Below are positions 33,711 through 46,420 of a stretch of 64,000 nt of DNA, piece by piece (the stretch's first letter is position 1; each line of letters starts with the position of its first letter). Origin of the DNA: Megascapheus bottae (taxonomy: Eukaryota > Chordata > Mammalia > Rodentia > Geomyidae). The DNA lies in the NCBI GenBank assembly GCA_024803745.1, contig JANJXV010000267.1, positions 435,001 through 499,000 of the forward strand. The letters are read 5' to 3'. The notes under the pieces were generated by a model that saw only the letters and a program-made list of their open reading frames with translations, was not told the DNA's origin and did not search any database. Position numbers and translations under genes: made by a program.

Positions 33711-34139
33711 TCTCTGATATGTCCAGTGCTGTGCCTGCAGGGAGGCACTCACCCCACAGACAGAGCCACCTCTGCCATGACTGTGACTGCCCACAACCCT
33801 CACACCCACTCCTTGCACACCCCTCGACTCCAGTTTTAGCTCCTCTTGGACTGGGTGTCCAGCCTACCCCTTCCTACACTCACAAAGGGTCTACAATTGT
33901 CTTCCCAGTGTCCTTTCTTCTGCCAGCCAGAGTACAGACTGTGCACATCTTGATGATCACAGAGCTCAAAGCCAAAGGCTGAGATGAAGAAGGGGGTGAC
34001 CCAGTAGCTGCACAGGGCCCATGGATCATCCTGTGTATCCCCCAGCCTGTGACTTCCCCTACCCCTTTGGCAGGGAAGCTCCATGCCCACATCCTGATCC
34101 CTGGTCCCCTCCAATTCCATTCTCCATTGGATTTTGCAG
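33711..34139. other. Non-coding, no recognised feature
   Basis: CCA/CAC-rich text with open frames on both strands, none recognisable. Confidence 0.35.
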
Positions 34140-34840
34140 ACTGTCTACCATCAGGATCTAAAATTCTATTCATCACTTTATGTCCTTATCACTGATTTGC
34201 TACTTGGGCAGGATCTCCCCGTGCCTGGAGAGTGGGCATGTCATGTACTCTCTGTGGAGAAGTTGCCCCAGGAGAAGAAATATGCACTTCATGTGAGTGT
34301 TGGACAGGGCAGGAGGGCTCCCTAGGATCAGAAGCCACAGGAGGGGTGCAGATGGGGGAATGCTAGGGGCCCCAGGGGACAGTGGGAGTTAGGGCACAGT
34401 TGGTTCCTTCTGCAGGGTTGACACCGCTTCACAAACCCAACAGAATGAGGTTCACATTACAGATGTCAGAGACAGTGCAGATTGCCAATGGGCGCAGTGG
34501 TCACTGTCAATCCCAGATGCTGGCTGCATGCTGGGATGCACGCAGAGATGTTTTCAAGATCAGGTAATGAGGATGTTGCAGGGTGTAACCATTCTTTTCA
34601 GATGGCTCTCTAGCTCTCTTGAGGTTCATCTCTATCTTTGGCTTTTTCTTGGCAGTTAACTGGAAATGAGAGTTTCATGGACTTTCCTTTCTGGACTGGC
34701 TTCAAACAGAAGCTATGCACAGTTTTTAAACCATACCCTACTGAAGAAGGGAAGCTTGATCTGGTGCTTAACTGGGTTGCACTTTGGCTCCGTTCGCTAT
34801 GCCTCACGGGAGGGGGCTCATCATTTGTAGACTAAGATCT
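34140..34840 (+). other. Three exon-like blocks of an unidentified gene
   Basis: Three blocks have splice-like edges. Block 1 (34140-34292) lies between ttttgcag and gtgagt, 51 open codons (SLYVLITDLLLGQDLPVPGE). Block 2 (34416-34563) lies between ccttctgcag and gtaatg, open in one frame (MRFTLQMSETVQIANGRSGH). Block 3 begins at 34656 after ttcttggcag, open to about 34834 (FMDFPFWTGFKQKLCTVFKP). Introns would be very short (about 120 and 90 bp), and the phases of blocks 1 and 2 do not join cleanly. I do not recognise the protein. It is probably a pseudogene fragment or chance. Confidence 0.25.
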
Positions 34841-35149
34841 CATGACCTTCAAAGCCAAATGCTACCTGAAAGTTCAGGGTCCCAGACTATGTGTTGGGCC
34901 GGGGTGAATACATTCACTGTTATGCTGGGTCATCAACCCATGTTTTAAGCTGGAAGTAGGCAGTGCCACATTTGATAAGAACATCTGCCAGAGATTGTCA
35001 CCTCATGAAAGCAGATTCTAAATTTGTATTCCATTTCCTGTGGTGGAGAAATCCCCTCCAACTTAGACAGGCTCACATCCACCTGCAGGTCACACTCCTA
35101 ATGCACCCTTGAGTGTCCTCATGGTATTGGGATCTAAGTTTGTAGGGAA

Positions 35150-35425
35150 TGCTGCTTTAGTCCATGAATTAGCTGGACAAGTGATGACAAACATGTTGTG
35201 GATTAATATGAGAACAATTTAAGAAGCCCTGGAGGAGCATCAACCTGACCCTCTGTGGTGCTATAAATCTGATAGGATGTTCCAGACTGAGAAACAATCA
35301 CATGGCTTTGTGTTTGGCATCCAGACAAGTGAGTGTATGTCTTAGCTGTCAGCCAATACAGAGGAGGACATGAATAAGTGGGTGGAAAGCATCTGTCAGA
35401 CCCCTGTCTGGGGGCAGTTGGAGAG
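35150..35425 (+). pseudogene. GAB2-type PH-domain exon fragment, broken
   Basis: In successive frames it reads WTSDDKHVVD-YENN, KKPWRSINLTLC, then SHGFVFGIQTSECMS, a stop, and LSANTEEDMNKWVESICQ. This follows the second half of the GAB-family PH domain (DVLEYYKND, KKPLR-I-LN-C, FGIQTSER-FYLVAETEEDMNKWVQSICQ), closest to GAB2/GAB4. GAB proteins are docking adaptors; their PH domain binds phosphoinositides. At least two frameshifts and two stops make it a dead remnant of a single exon. No other GAB exon is recognised nearby. Confidence 0.75.
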
Positions 35426-35484
35426 AACGTAGGAAGGTAGATACCATGGCTGTGGTGGGGCCAAAAAAAGGGTAAAAGAGGCAA

Positions 35485-35680
35485 AGGAACCAGGTGCTGG
35501 TAGCTCAAGACTGTCATCCTAGCTACTCAGGAGTTTGAGATCTGAGGATCACAATTCAAAGCCAGCCCAGGACAGAAACTCCATGAGACTCTTATCTGCA
35601 ATAAACTACTGAATGCAAGAAGCTCAAGCTCAGTGACAGCATCCAGGCCTAGCGTTCAAAACCCAGGACTGGCAGAAAAA
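35485..35680 (+). repeat. B1-ID composite SINE
   Basis: 'catcctagctactcaggagt' head, 'ctgaggatcacaattcaaag', linker, and a shortened ID-like tail ('caggcctagcgttcaaaacc'). Confidence 0.75.
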
Positions 35681-35927
35681 AGTATCAAAGGACAAGAAGC
35701 TGGCCAAAAGTTAGAGGGACTCTATCTTGACAAACAATACAATGGTAAGTTCTACTCAGAAGACTTGCACAAAATCTGGAAATGCCTGAGACCTATCTAT
35801 GTATGTTTCCTGTTTGTCTAAATACATATGTTTATGCATTTATATATTAGTATAGAGAGACAGATCAATACATATGACTATACATATATACATAGCCAGA
35901 CACTTATGGGTGGGTGGTATACTGTGT
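35681..35927. other. AT-rich flank of segmental copy 2
   Basis: TATA-rich sequence before the first base of visible homology to copy 1. Since copy 1 runs off the left edge, the true duplication edge could lie further left and cannot be fixed here. Confidence 0.5.
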
Positions 35928-36546
35928 GAGAGTTTGTGTTTGTGTTTTGTGGATGGCTATCTCTGTTTAAGAAAGATAGAAAATATGTAAATATCTTTAA
36001 AAAAACTTGAAAAAAATATAGAGAGACATAAGCTCTTGAGGGAATCTGAAATGACAAGATTATTCACAGGCACGTTTATCCTTATGGATTCCTCAGCAAG
36101 TTTAAATTTTTTTCATTATTTTCTTTCTTTTTTTGAACCAGTGCTAAGGATTTCTCTCAGGGACCAGGTGCTGCCAATTACTAATTTTCTCATGGCTGCT
36201 ACAAGAGGAACTGAGCCACAGTTCCACTTTTGCCTTATTTATTCGTGCTTAACTGAAGATAAAGATTTCTATCAGTGACTTTCTTTCAGGGGCTGGATTC
36301 TAACGAGGGTCCCCAGACCTCAGGCTTCTCTATAGCTACAATTAACAATATGAGAACCCAGCACTGGGTTCCAATGCACAGGGCAAGAAATTGAGTGAAT
36401 CTCTCAACTCCAATTAGCTATAATAAGCTAGAAGTGAAAGACCAATACCTTTGAGGAAAAGATGCTGAGGGTTATCACACAGGCCCTATGAGTAAGCCCT
36501 AAACCCTGTACACATGTGTGCATGCACACATTGGCAGATACACACA

Positions 36547-37470
36547 GATTTTCCCACTTGCATTTTTACAGATGACAGCACAGATATTCATCAGGAAGAA
36601 AAATAGATTAGGATACAGAAACCTAACAACGTCCTAGTAGATTGAAGTGAAAAATATGTGCAAGATGGCCTGGGTCTTTCATCTATTTGTAGAGTGCTTG
36701 GCTACCACACAAAAAGAGTCCGGTTTGATTCTGCAGTACCATATACATAGAAAACTCTGGAAGTGGCTTGGTGGGACAGCTATAGCCTAAAGAAAGCCTA
36801 AGAACAATGGTCAGGCTCTGAAGTCAAGTCCCAGGACTAGCAAAAAAATGTGCAAGAGGCAAAATGCAAGCTGAGAAGGCACTGTGAAGAAAAATGTCTT
36901 GTGAAGGCTAAGGGGAATAGTGACAGTTAAGTTTGGATCTTACCTAAGAAAGGCTCCTTGAGCCTGAGACCAGGCTAGCACTTACGCCTAGTTAATGACT
37001 TGGGATTTGAACAAAAAGGTGTGCTGTTTACTACATCCATATGTGAGGTGCGAAGGGAGATTCAGCCTCCAGTATGTCTTTGGGGAGGTCTTCTGTGAGC
37101 AAGGAGCTTTGGTCATTGGGCCTTGAAATGTGACCCTACCTCCCTCACAATGGAACAGAATATGGAACCCTGGTAACCAAGCCACTGTATGTGACAACCA
37201 GCTCTAGTCAGCTCCCTTGGCCTGTGGCTCAGGAACCAGAAAGATGTTGCTGTGCTGTTGCCAAAGGTCAGGAGGCTCGGATCTCAGGCATGAGAGATAT
37301 GGATGTCTCACTTGAAGAAGTAGATGCTGGATCAGGGCCAAGACAAAATTCCAGTATATCAGGCATTTCTCTAGGAAGAAAGCCAGGAATCTCCAGGGCA
37401 ACTCAGATGAGGTATATTGAGAGGAAACCTATATGAACCCATCATCCTGCCCACAAACTACAACCTTCTT
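36547..37470 (+). repeat. X segment, sense arm in copy 2, shortened
   Basis: Equivalent to 1135-2065. The first 435 bp of the arm are lost in the deletion at 36546/36547. It contains an ID-like SINE at 36664-36848, which is also missing 'gtggtgct' in its middle. Confidence 0.85.
37191..37436 (+). pseudogene. RalGDS-like 5' exon candidate, copy 2
   Basis: The frame of 81 codons is still open with the same ends as at 1788. Several amino-acid changes are seen (EEERCC to EPERCC, LSLEEVDSGPVPSQN to VSLEEVDAGSGPRQN). See the entry at 1788 for the reasoning. Confidence 0.35.
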
Positions 37471-37634
37471 GTGTGCTTTCAAGTGACTATACTGAGATTA
37501 GAGTGTGTCATTTCCAATCTACTCTATACCAATTCCTCAGTGTGAAGTGTGGTCCCATTCCTACGTTTGAAATATCCACTGTTTTGCCAATACAGTGTGA
37601 TGGTTAGTCAGCTCAGACTCTGAATGAGCCTTGT

Positions 37635-37789
37635 AACCTATGGATCCTGGAGGAAGGCCTGTTGGAGATGCTGCTGACAAAGCTGATCCCTGCCTACCAG
37701 AAAGGTGATCTCTTTTATGTGGGAAACTTCCTGCACAATTTCAAATAGTGGAGGACAATGTAGTAGTTGCTGGAAATTCTCTTGAAAAA
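37635..37789 (+). pseudogene. RalGDS-like REM domain, first half, copy 2
   Basis: Same text as 2232-2386 with the same three stops and the same gtgagt donor. The only change I see in the coding-like part replaces Arg/Ala text near 'gctgatccctgcctacc' (Ala to Pro). Confidence 0.65.
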
Positions 37790-38223
37790 GTGAGTGTTCC
37801 CCCTCCAAACCCATGTTTGCTCACCACTCCTGGCCAAGCCTTGGAATACTTGGCTCCTCTCTGAGCCTGTTTGTTTCACTGGGGTGTTCACAGGGGAGCT
37901 AAGCATGATACAAGTGCACAAACTACTTCATTATGACTGGGACACCATGCCATTTCATTTCTCTCACAAGCTACTGGAGTCTCAACAGTGTGCTTACTGA
38001 GAAGTTGGATTTCAGGCATGAGTAAGTAGCTCCCAACTGCAGCCCTCACCTAGGTGACATCCTAGGAAATCCCATTTCCCAGTAAGAAATGAGGTGTCAG
38101 TACTAATGGCGGAGGCCTGTGAAATACTGGAGTCAGAGGAAAAGCTGGGGGCTGAATCACTTTTGAGCCATCAGGGAGGGATTGTGATAGCTTTGCCTGT
38201 TAGAACCTGAAAGCATTTACATT

Positions 38224-38450
38224 TTGGTGTGTGGTCCAGTGCTGCCACTTGAACCTGAACCCAGGTCCAAATGCCATCCCTTTGGTGTTCAAAAATTAGC
38301 ACTGTACCATTTGAGTCATAGGTCAAGTTCTGGCTTTTTGCTGCCTAATTGAAGACAAGTGCCTTTAGACTTTTACTGACTAGACTGGCTTTCCACTGTG
38401 ATCTTCAGAGCTCAGCCTGCTGGGTGGCTAAGATTAGAGGAATGAGCATT
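38224..38450 (-). repeat. B1-ID composite SINE, copy 2
   Basis: Counterpart of 2820-3050, in the same position between the two REM pieces. Confidence 0.65.
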
Positions 38451-38723
38451 TAGTTCTTTATTTAGAGAATTCACTTATTGATTTATTTAGAGCATTTACT
38501 TAGTTAATTTAAGGTGCGTTTACTTTGGACAGACGCATAGAGGCCTCTCTCAGAAGCTTCTGGAAGTGGGGTGTAAAAGTCATCCTGTTCTCGAGTGTCT
38601 CTTACCCCCCTCCCAGCACATAAGTACACATCTCTGCAGGACAGCCACAGCATTAGAATCCTGCAAGAAAGGGGCTTTGGTAAAAGGCTCAGGATGGAGA
38701 GAGAAGGCTCTCACTTTCCTTGT

Positions 38724-38964
38724 ACCGAATGTGCCCACAGCATCATGTGTTCCATCTATATGATGTGAATGGACTTCTACCCGAGTGATTTCTACGAGTT
38801 CAAGAACTGCCACACCCTGACACAACTCAAGCTCTATATGAGGCTCCACATGTCGGCTTTGGACCTGCTCTTCTAAACACAAACTTTTTGACCAGCTGGA
38901 GGAATATGTGACCAGTAAGACCAAGAAAAAGTAGAAGTCCTGGTGTGGGTGCCTCAGAACCTGT
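38724..38964 (+). pseudogene. RalGDS-like REM domain, second half, copy 2
   Basis: Matches 3320-3560 with the same stops and the same shift before the DQLEE text. A few substitutions are private to this copy (for example CTT for AT in 'aaacacaaactttttgacca'). Confidence 0.6.
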
Positions 38965-39379
38965 GAGTAGGAAGCCCATGTGGTCTAGATATTGGTTGGC
39001 CCTTACTTCTACAGACCTTGGCAAAATGCCCTTTATGGGTGGTGTCAGCCAGGTAATGTCTGTCCTCTGAAAGGACTCGGGAATAAGCACTCATTAGAAA
39101 GACCCTACACCTCCTCAGTGTTCAGTCCAAACTCCAGTTCTACAGGTTCCTCCATTAGATCCTCATGGAAGTTGAGTGACACTTCAACTTGCAGAGTCCA
39201 CTCTGTCCACTCTGTACCTATTTCTATTCTTAGGTTTGGGTCATCGTGGAAGAGCTTATCCTGAACTCCGGATGAAAAACCCACCAATGGAGCTGGTGAC
39301 TGATGGAGACTGAGAATCATCACTGCACTCCAGAAAGCATGGGCCTTCTGTAGAAATTACCAAACAGGTTTAGAGTCCT

Positions 39380-39905
39380 ATGGATATACCTTTTGCTCTG
39401 AACCCCATGTGTGACACAGTTGAACCTGCAGATACTATGGAGGAAGAAAAAGAGCAGCCAGATTTCCTTCCGTTTCCTTTCACACTCCACCCAGAGTCAG
39501 TCCATCTGAGTCAGAGTAACACTCCACTTATTGTGCAAGCTAAAGAGGCACACGCTGGGCTCATGGAAAATGTCCCCATGGGAAGCAGCAAGTGTACTCT
39601 CAATACTGGATTCATTGGAGGAAAATGAATCCATCCTCACAGAATATCCAGACCCATCCATCTCACTAAAAGAGACTCAATCTCCATTCGACAAACCAGA
39701 ATCCATCCCCCTCTTAACTCAGGAAGGACATTCTGTTTCTCATGAGGAAGGAGACCCTTCTGAGCACTCTGAAGGAGAATTACTGTCTGAAGGCAACTTG
39801 GAGGCCAGTCTGGATTTAGAGCTTCCCTGTCCCCTTCCTAAAAAGACGTCTCTTTATCTTGCTCTCATGATTCTTGTCAAGTATTCATTGTATTTACTTT
39901 GCTAA
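39380..39905 (+). pseudogene. Possible 3' exon frames of the RalGDS-like gene, copy 2
   Basis: Counterpart of 3976-4501, with both frames still open. Observed differences (Thr/Ala, Glu-Gly/Lys-Glu, Asp/His) change the protein, so openness probably reflects youth of the duplication rather than selection. Confidence 0.3.
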
Positions 39906-40318
39906 CTATTAAACTCTCATTGTTAATATTATGGTGTGCAGTTCTTCAGTGCTTATTATACTGTGTTTTATTTTCCACTTATAATGTGAGACCTCAGACA
40001 CATAGGTCCTGGGTGGGCCAAAAACCAGACAGGTCTGGTCCCATAGAAGACAACCTTACTGGATATACAGGGAACTATGAAATGCATGGAATCACCAGGA
40101 ATCCAGGCCAGGCCTCCATGGAAAGACAAGTCAGCTACCAAAGCTGAAGGACAGAGCAGATGCCTGGAAATGTGTTTTGTCAATCGGGAGAAGTGCCAGA
40201 GTAACTGTAATATTATGTGGGACTCTGTTCTGTGAGTTCAAGTCTGTTTATATATCCATTGTGCTTTGTACAAATATTTAAGAAAATTAAAACTCCACAA
40301 TAGCATCAAAAATCTACT

Positions 40319-40509
40319 TTGGCTTTGAATGTGGCCTAGTTGTAGAGTGCTCTCCTAGTATACAAGAAGACCTTGATTCAATTCCTCGGCACTGCATACA
40401 CAGAAAAAGCAGATGGGGCACTGTTGCTCAGGTGTAAGAGTGCCACCCTTGAACAAATGTGGCCAAGGACAGTTCCTGGTCCCTCAGTTCAAGCCGCAGG
40501 ACTAGCCAA
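40319..40509 (+). repeat. tRNA/ID-like SINE, copy 2
   Basis: Counterpart of 4918-5105. It is followed by AT-rich sequence without recognised features to about 41090. Confidence 0.8.
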
Positions 40510-41093
40510 ACAAGAAATCATACCATTTTCCACACATTTGGAAATAAATCTGATTTATCTAAACCTACTTCTTTTTTGCCAGTCTAGGGTGTGTGCCACC
40601 AAGCCAAACTACTGGCCCCCAACCTTACTATTTTTAATCATTTAATTTTTTTACATAATCATATTTCATGCTGTCTGTATTAATACCATAAACAGTATGC
40701 TTAGTGCAATTATGTTAAAGGTAAAACATAAGAAATTAATAACTAAAATTCCTTTTATATTAGTTTTATAGCATTCCTACAATTTTATGAGAAAAATTAC
40801 TTAGAATGTTTATTTTAGAGTTCAAGTAATCCATTTTGATAAATATATCAACCTACATCATTTATTTGAACACATTTTAAACTATTTTTTTCAGGAATGA
40901 AAATACATATATATTTGTTGTAAATGAAATTTATGACTTGGGGGGAAAGGAAAGAGAAAATGGGGGAGGGGGTAACAGTGTTTACAAGAAATGTACTCAT
41001 TACATATGTAACAGCAATCTCTTTGTATATCACCTTGAACAACAATTTTTTGAAAAGTACAATAAGTTTAAATGTCTACTTTGGGCAGAATTT

Positions 41094-42085
41094 TTTTTGC
41101 CAGTACTGGGCTTAGACTCAGGACCTGAGCACGATCCTTGTTTTTGTTTTTGTTTATTCTTAAGGCGCAAGTTCTATCACATGTGCCACAGCACCACTTT
41201 TATCTTTTTTTATCTATGTTGTGCTGAGGAATTGAACTTGGGTCTTCATTCATGCTCGGCAAGAACGCTTCCACTAGGCTTAACTTATGGCCCCAGTGGG
41301 AAGGAAGTTTTCCATAAAATATGTAGGAAATATGTACACTAAGGAAAAGCCATCAAAAATAGAAGAAAAATTATATACTTAGATAACAACATGCCAGTAT
41401 TATGGCAGATCTCTGTAATTCTAGCTTCAAGAGTGGCCTATTTGGACCAGGAGTTGGCTGGCTGAAGTAAAGTGCTATCCTTGAGCAAGCCCTAGGACAG
41501 TGCTCTGGCCATGAGTTGAAGCCATAGGACATGCAAAAAATAATAATTTAATGCCCGTGACTGGTGGCTCACCCTGGTAATCCTAGCTACCTGGAGGATC
41601 GAGGTTCAAAGATGGCCCAGGCATAAAAATCTGTTAGAATCTTATTTCCAAATAATCCAGAAAATTCAAAATGACAATGTGCCTCAAGTGGTAGAGCTCT
41701 TGCCTTGAGCTGAAGAGCTTAAGGTAAACATCCAGGCCCAGAGTTCAAGCCCCATGAGTGAAAAAAAGAAAAAGAAAAAGAAAGCCCTTATCTAAGGCTG
41801 GAGTGCACACTAGTGGTAGTTTGCTTGCCTAGTATGCACAAAGCCCTGTGTTCAATTACTCTGTAGCACTTACACCAAAAAAAAAGCTGGAAATGATCTC
41901 AGAAGGTTGGGTTCTGAGGATCACAGTTCAAAGCCAGGCCAGACACTAAAGTGCATGAAACTGTTTCTTCCACTTAAGCACCAGAAAACCAGAAGTGACA
42001 CTGTGGCTCAAGGTGTTTAAGGTTGTAGCATTGAGCTGAAGAGCCCAGGGACACTGCCCAGGTGCACAATTAAAGTCTTACAACC
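41094..42085. repeat. SINE cluster, copy 2
   Basis: 41094-41296 minus ID-like; 41388-41535 and 41550-41765 plus B1-ID; 41795-41880 partial ID-like; 41886-42085 plus B1-ID. Same order as 5690-6680. Confidence 0.75.
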
Positions 42086-42089
42086 AAAA

Positions 42090-42155
<66 letters not shown>

Positions 42156-42255
42156 GACAGAGACAGAGACAGAGACAGAGAGAGAGACAGAGAGACAGAG
42201 AGACAGACAGGCAGACAGACAGAGACAGACAGACAGAGAGACAGAGACAGAGACA
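42090..42255 (+). repeat. (GA)n microsatellite, copy 2
   Basis: Counterpart of 6682-6880 but shorter in the pure GA part and richer in CAGA units. Confidence 0.95.
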
Positions 42256-42261
42256 TCAAAC

Positions 42262-44140
42262 AGTCAGGCACTGCTGGCTGAAGCGTGTAATTCTACCTAC
42301 TATGGAGGCTGATATTGGAGGATCTTGGTTCAAAGCCCAAAGCCAGCCTGGACACATATGTTTGTGAGACTTACATCACCAATTAACTACCAGAAACCAA
42401 AAATGGAGCTGTAGAGGAAGAGCGCTAGCCTTGAGCTGAAGAGGTCAGGGACAGTCCAGGCCCAAAGTCCAAGCAACATGACGAATCAATAATAAAAAAA
42501 AGAAGATAGCTAATAGTAATGATGAATAATTTTGGGCTGGGAGTTTGGCCTAGTGGTAGAGTGCTTGCCTAACATGCACGAAGACCTGGGTTCAATTCCT
42601 CAATATCACATACATAGAAAAATGCTGGAAGTGGTGCTGAGGCTGAAGTGGTAGAGCCCTAGCCTTGAGAAAATATAAGGACAGTGCTCAGTCCCTGAGT
42701 TCAAGCCCAGGACTGGCCAAATCAAAAGTAGTAGAGCACTGGCATTGAACTGAAGATCTGAGGAACAGCCCAGGCACAGAGTTCAAGCACCGCAAACAAC
42801 AACAACAAAATCTATGAAATGGCAGTGGTGGATTTAAGCTAAGCAAAAATAGAGTAGAAATTGGTAAAATACATATTTGTGTGTAAGCAAAATAGCCAGA
42901 CTTATGCATTAGAACAGGATAGCAACTTGAAAAAAAATTTTGTTTTCCATCTCACTAGGTCCTGTCTCTTAATTTATTCAAGTAAGTAAAATGCTGGGTT
43001 TTATAATCATTGCCTGAATATTAGAAAATCATAATATCTCTCATTAACCAACAAAGACTAGGAACTGGGGCTTCGTTGGAATGGCAGAGTATCAGGCAAG
43101 AGAAGAAAAAATTGAAGTAAGAACTTGAAGTTCTTGATCCAGAACCTGCATAGTAACAGAGCAGCAGCCTGGTGATGGTACCTCACACATATAATCTTAG
43201 CTACTCAGGAGGCTAAGATCTGAGAATAAAAGTTTAAAGCCAGCCAAAGTACCCAGTTAACTGCCAGAAAAACCAGAAGTGGCACTGTGGCTCACAGATT
43301 AAAGCACTAGCCTTGAGCTGAAGAGCTCAGGGACAGTGCCCAGGCCCAGAGTTCAAGCCCCACAATTGACAAAAATCAAACAAGCAAACAAAACTCACAA
43401 AGAAGCCTGCAGACCACAGTGGTTCTGCTGAGTCTCTTCTCTATGGGGATCAGGAAACATTTCACTTTTTCTGTCTCTTCCCATCTCAACATTCATACTA
43501 AAATAAGACTGTGTTGAAAGTTTCAATTTATAAAAATGTTTTTCATGAAGCACCCTGAAATATTCATCGCTTATATCTCAATTGAAGATAGTTGATTTGG
43601 GGCAGCATTGGTAGAGTGCTAGCCTTGAGCAGAAAAGGTCAGGGATAGAGCTGAAGCACTCAGTTGAAGACCCAGTGCCAACACACAAAAGAAATTATGC
43701 ACTTTATACATATTTTCTAATTTCTTAATGAATTTTTCAGTCTGTATAAATATAGGGTACATTCCTTGTTACTTAAGTAAGATTGCTCTTTTTTTTCTTT
43801 TTGCCAGTCCTACGGCTTGGACTCAGGGCCTAGACATTTTCATTGGACTCGCTTGCCCAAGGTGAGTGCTCTGCCTCTTGAAACACAGCGCCACTTCTAG
43901 CTTTTTTCTGAATATGCGGTACCGGTGAATAGAACCTAGGTCTTCATGCATTCTAGGTGAGCACTCTACGATTAGGCTACATTCCCAGGCAGTGAGATTC
44001 CTCTTACAGTCATTGTATGTTCACAGAGTTTGATCTCACACACTGTAGGGCCCTGGTTGGCTTTGACATGTGATCCTAAGCCCTGAGCCTCCTAAGTAGC
44101 TGAAATTAAGTTGTGAGCCAGCATGATGACTTCCATTCTT
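42262..44140. repeat. SINE cluster, copy 2 (second part)
   Basis: 42262-42490 B1-ID (+), 42534-42810 ID-like (+) with a third half, 43167-43370 B1-ID (+), 43597-43690 partial ID-like (+), 43795-44000 ID-like (-), 44000-44140 B1-like head (-). 42811-43166 and 43371-43596 show nothing nameable. Confidence 0.75.
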
Positions 44141-44224
44141 TTTTCTACAAAAATATATGTAGTTATCTAAAATATATCAATAGCTGAAAAAAATGAATCT
44201 CTCCCAAACAAATCTTCAAAGAAA

Positions 44225-45300
44225 CAACCATCCTATTAAAAGGTGGGCTAAAGACTTAAAAGAGTATTCTCTGAAGAAAAAATTAAAATGGGCTTTAGAC
44301 ACATGAAGAAATGCTCCATATCTCTAGCAATAAGGGAAATGAAAATCAAAACAACTTTGAGATTCCACCTGACTCCAGTCAGAATGGCCATTATCAAAAA
44401 TCTAATAAGAGATACTGGTGGGGAAGTGACCAGGTGGGATCACACCTACACTGTTGGTGTGAGTGTAAACTCGTTCAACCACTAGGGAAAGCAGTGTGGT
44501 GGTTCCTCAAAAGACTGAACATAGAGCTCCCCTATGATCCAGCAAATCCACTACTTGGCATCTACCCAATTGTCCAGAAAAAAGGACATACTAAAGCCAC
44601 TACCACAATGATGCTCATTGCAGCACTATTTACCATAGCAAAGCTATGAAACCAACCCAGATGCCACTCAGTAGATGACTGAATCAAGACGATGTGGTAC
44701 TTATACACAATGGAATGCTATGCTGCCATCAGAAGGAATGACATCGCCCCATTTGTAAGGAAATGGAAAGACTTGGAAAAATTCATATTAAGTGAAGCAG
44801 CCAGACCCAAAGAAACATAAGCTCAATGGTTTCCCTCATTTGTAATAATTAGTTCACATCTAGGACTCTCCTAGCAGAGGATTACAATAACTCAAAAACC
44901 TAGGTATATAAGGTCATATAGGATGAGACTAAATGAAAGGATCTCTAGGATATGGGAACAAGAGCTATATCTTGTGTCATCGTTGCTCTTAATCTTGTGT
45001 GATTTTTGTCCTTAATCTACTATGTTATTTCTCATCTCTTATTTTGCCCTTTGGTTAATGTCAGATTGTTACTGTATCTGATTTTTCCCTGGCATATTGT
45101 ATATATGTTTATTTGTTTATGTCAAATAGGAAAGGGAAGGGGGGAAACAAGATGATTGGGAAGGGGAGGGGAGAGGGAACTGGGGACAAAAACATGTGGA
45201 GTGGAATAAATGTGTGAGAAGTAATGCAGTCCACTACCTGTAAATGAAATCGTAACCCCTCTATACATTACCCTGAAAATAAAAAAGAGACTATCAAAAT
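44225..45300 (+). mobile_element. L1 3' fragment, copy 2
   Basis: Counterpart of 8835-9918. The ORF2-like frame at 44311-44649 reads [20 protein letters not shown] and stops at the same codon after 'LFTIAKL'. Confidence 0.85.
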
Positions 45301-45324
45301 ATCTGTAGAAAATGAGGTTGGATG

Positions 45325-45362
45325 ATGGAAACAACCAGATGCCCTACTACAAAAAATGTGAT

Positions 45363-45415
<53 letters not shown>

Positions 45416-45985
45416 CACACACACACAATGGAATGATACATAGCCAACCGACAAGATAAAATAATGGCATTCTCGGGGAAGTGGATGAAAAGCAAAAAAA
45501 TCATATTAAGAGAAGTAAGCCAAACTCAAAGGAACATAGGCCCAAGAGTCTCCCTCATTTGTCAAATTCAGTAGAAACCTTGGGCTCTGCTACCAGAGAT
45601 TTACAATAGAACAAAATCTAGAGACATCGTGACAAATAGTATGACACTAAATGTAAGGACCTCCAAGATAAAGAAACAAAACTCATATAATGAGTGATTG
45701 TTGTCCTTAATGAACTATGTGATCTCTTATCTCTTTTGCTATCCCTTGGTTATATCATATTGTTACAATATTTCACCTTGTTTTCTGATATATTTCATAT
45801 GTGCCTAATTGGTTATTTGAAATTGGATAGGGAAGGGGGGAAAAAACATGAATGGGGGTAGGGGAAGGGAAATGGGGACCATATCATTACATGGGGTATC
45901 AAAGTTTGAGAAGTAATGCACCTTCTATCTGGTGAATATAATGTAACCCTTCTATAAATTACAATAAATATAAATACATAAAAAG
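45325..45985 (+). mobile_element. Second L1 3' fragment with CA repeat, copy 2
   Basis: Counterpart of 9945-10590. The CA tract (about 45364-45427) is longer than in copy 1 and is interrupted by CG and AAAC variants. Confidence 0.8.
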
Positions 45986-45989
45986 AAGA

Positions 45990-46420
45990 TCTGCACAGAA
46001 AAAAAAATAATGGCATTTTTGGGGTAGTGGATGAAATTAGAGTGAATCCTGTTGAGTGAGATAAGTCAAGACCAAGGAACAAAAGGTACATGATATCCTT
46101 AATATATGGATATTAGTTTCAAACAGTAGTAGAGCGATGATTGAATAGTTGATACCCAAAGGTCTGGACATAATTTTGGAGATATAAACATAACTACATA
46201 GACATAAAAATCTAGGATAGACTATACACTCTATAGACATGTGTTTTATTATAGATTAATCTGTATCTATGACATACAAAGACTCAGCTTAATTTTTACT
46301 ATATTCTAAAATCTATGTGCCAGTGATTGTATAGCGATTCCCTTCTTGAATACTTGTTGGTTAAACATGACATTTGAAATATGATGTAAAATTCAATGTT
46401 AATAATTTTTTTTAAAAAGA
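45990..46420 (+). mobile_element. Third, older L1-like 3' end, copy 2
   Basis: Counterpart of 10600-11030. 46421-46805 then shows nothing nameable. Confidence 0.5.
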
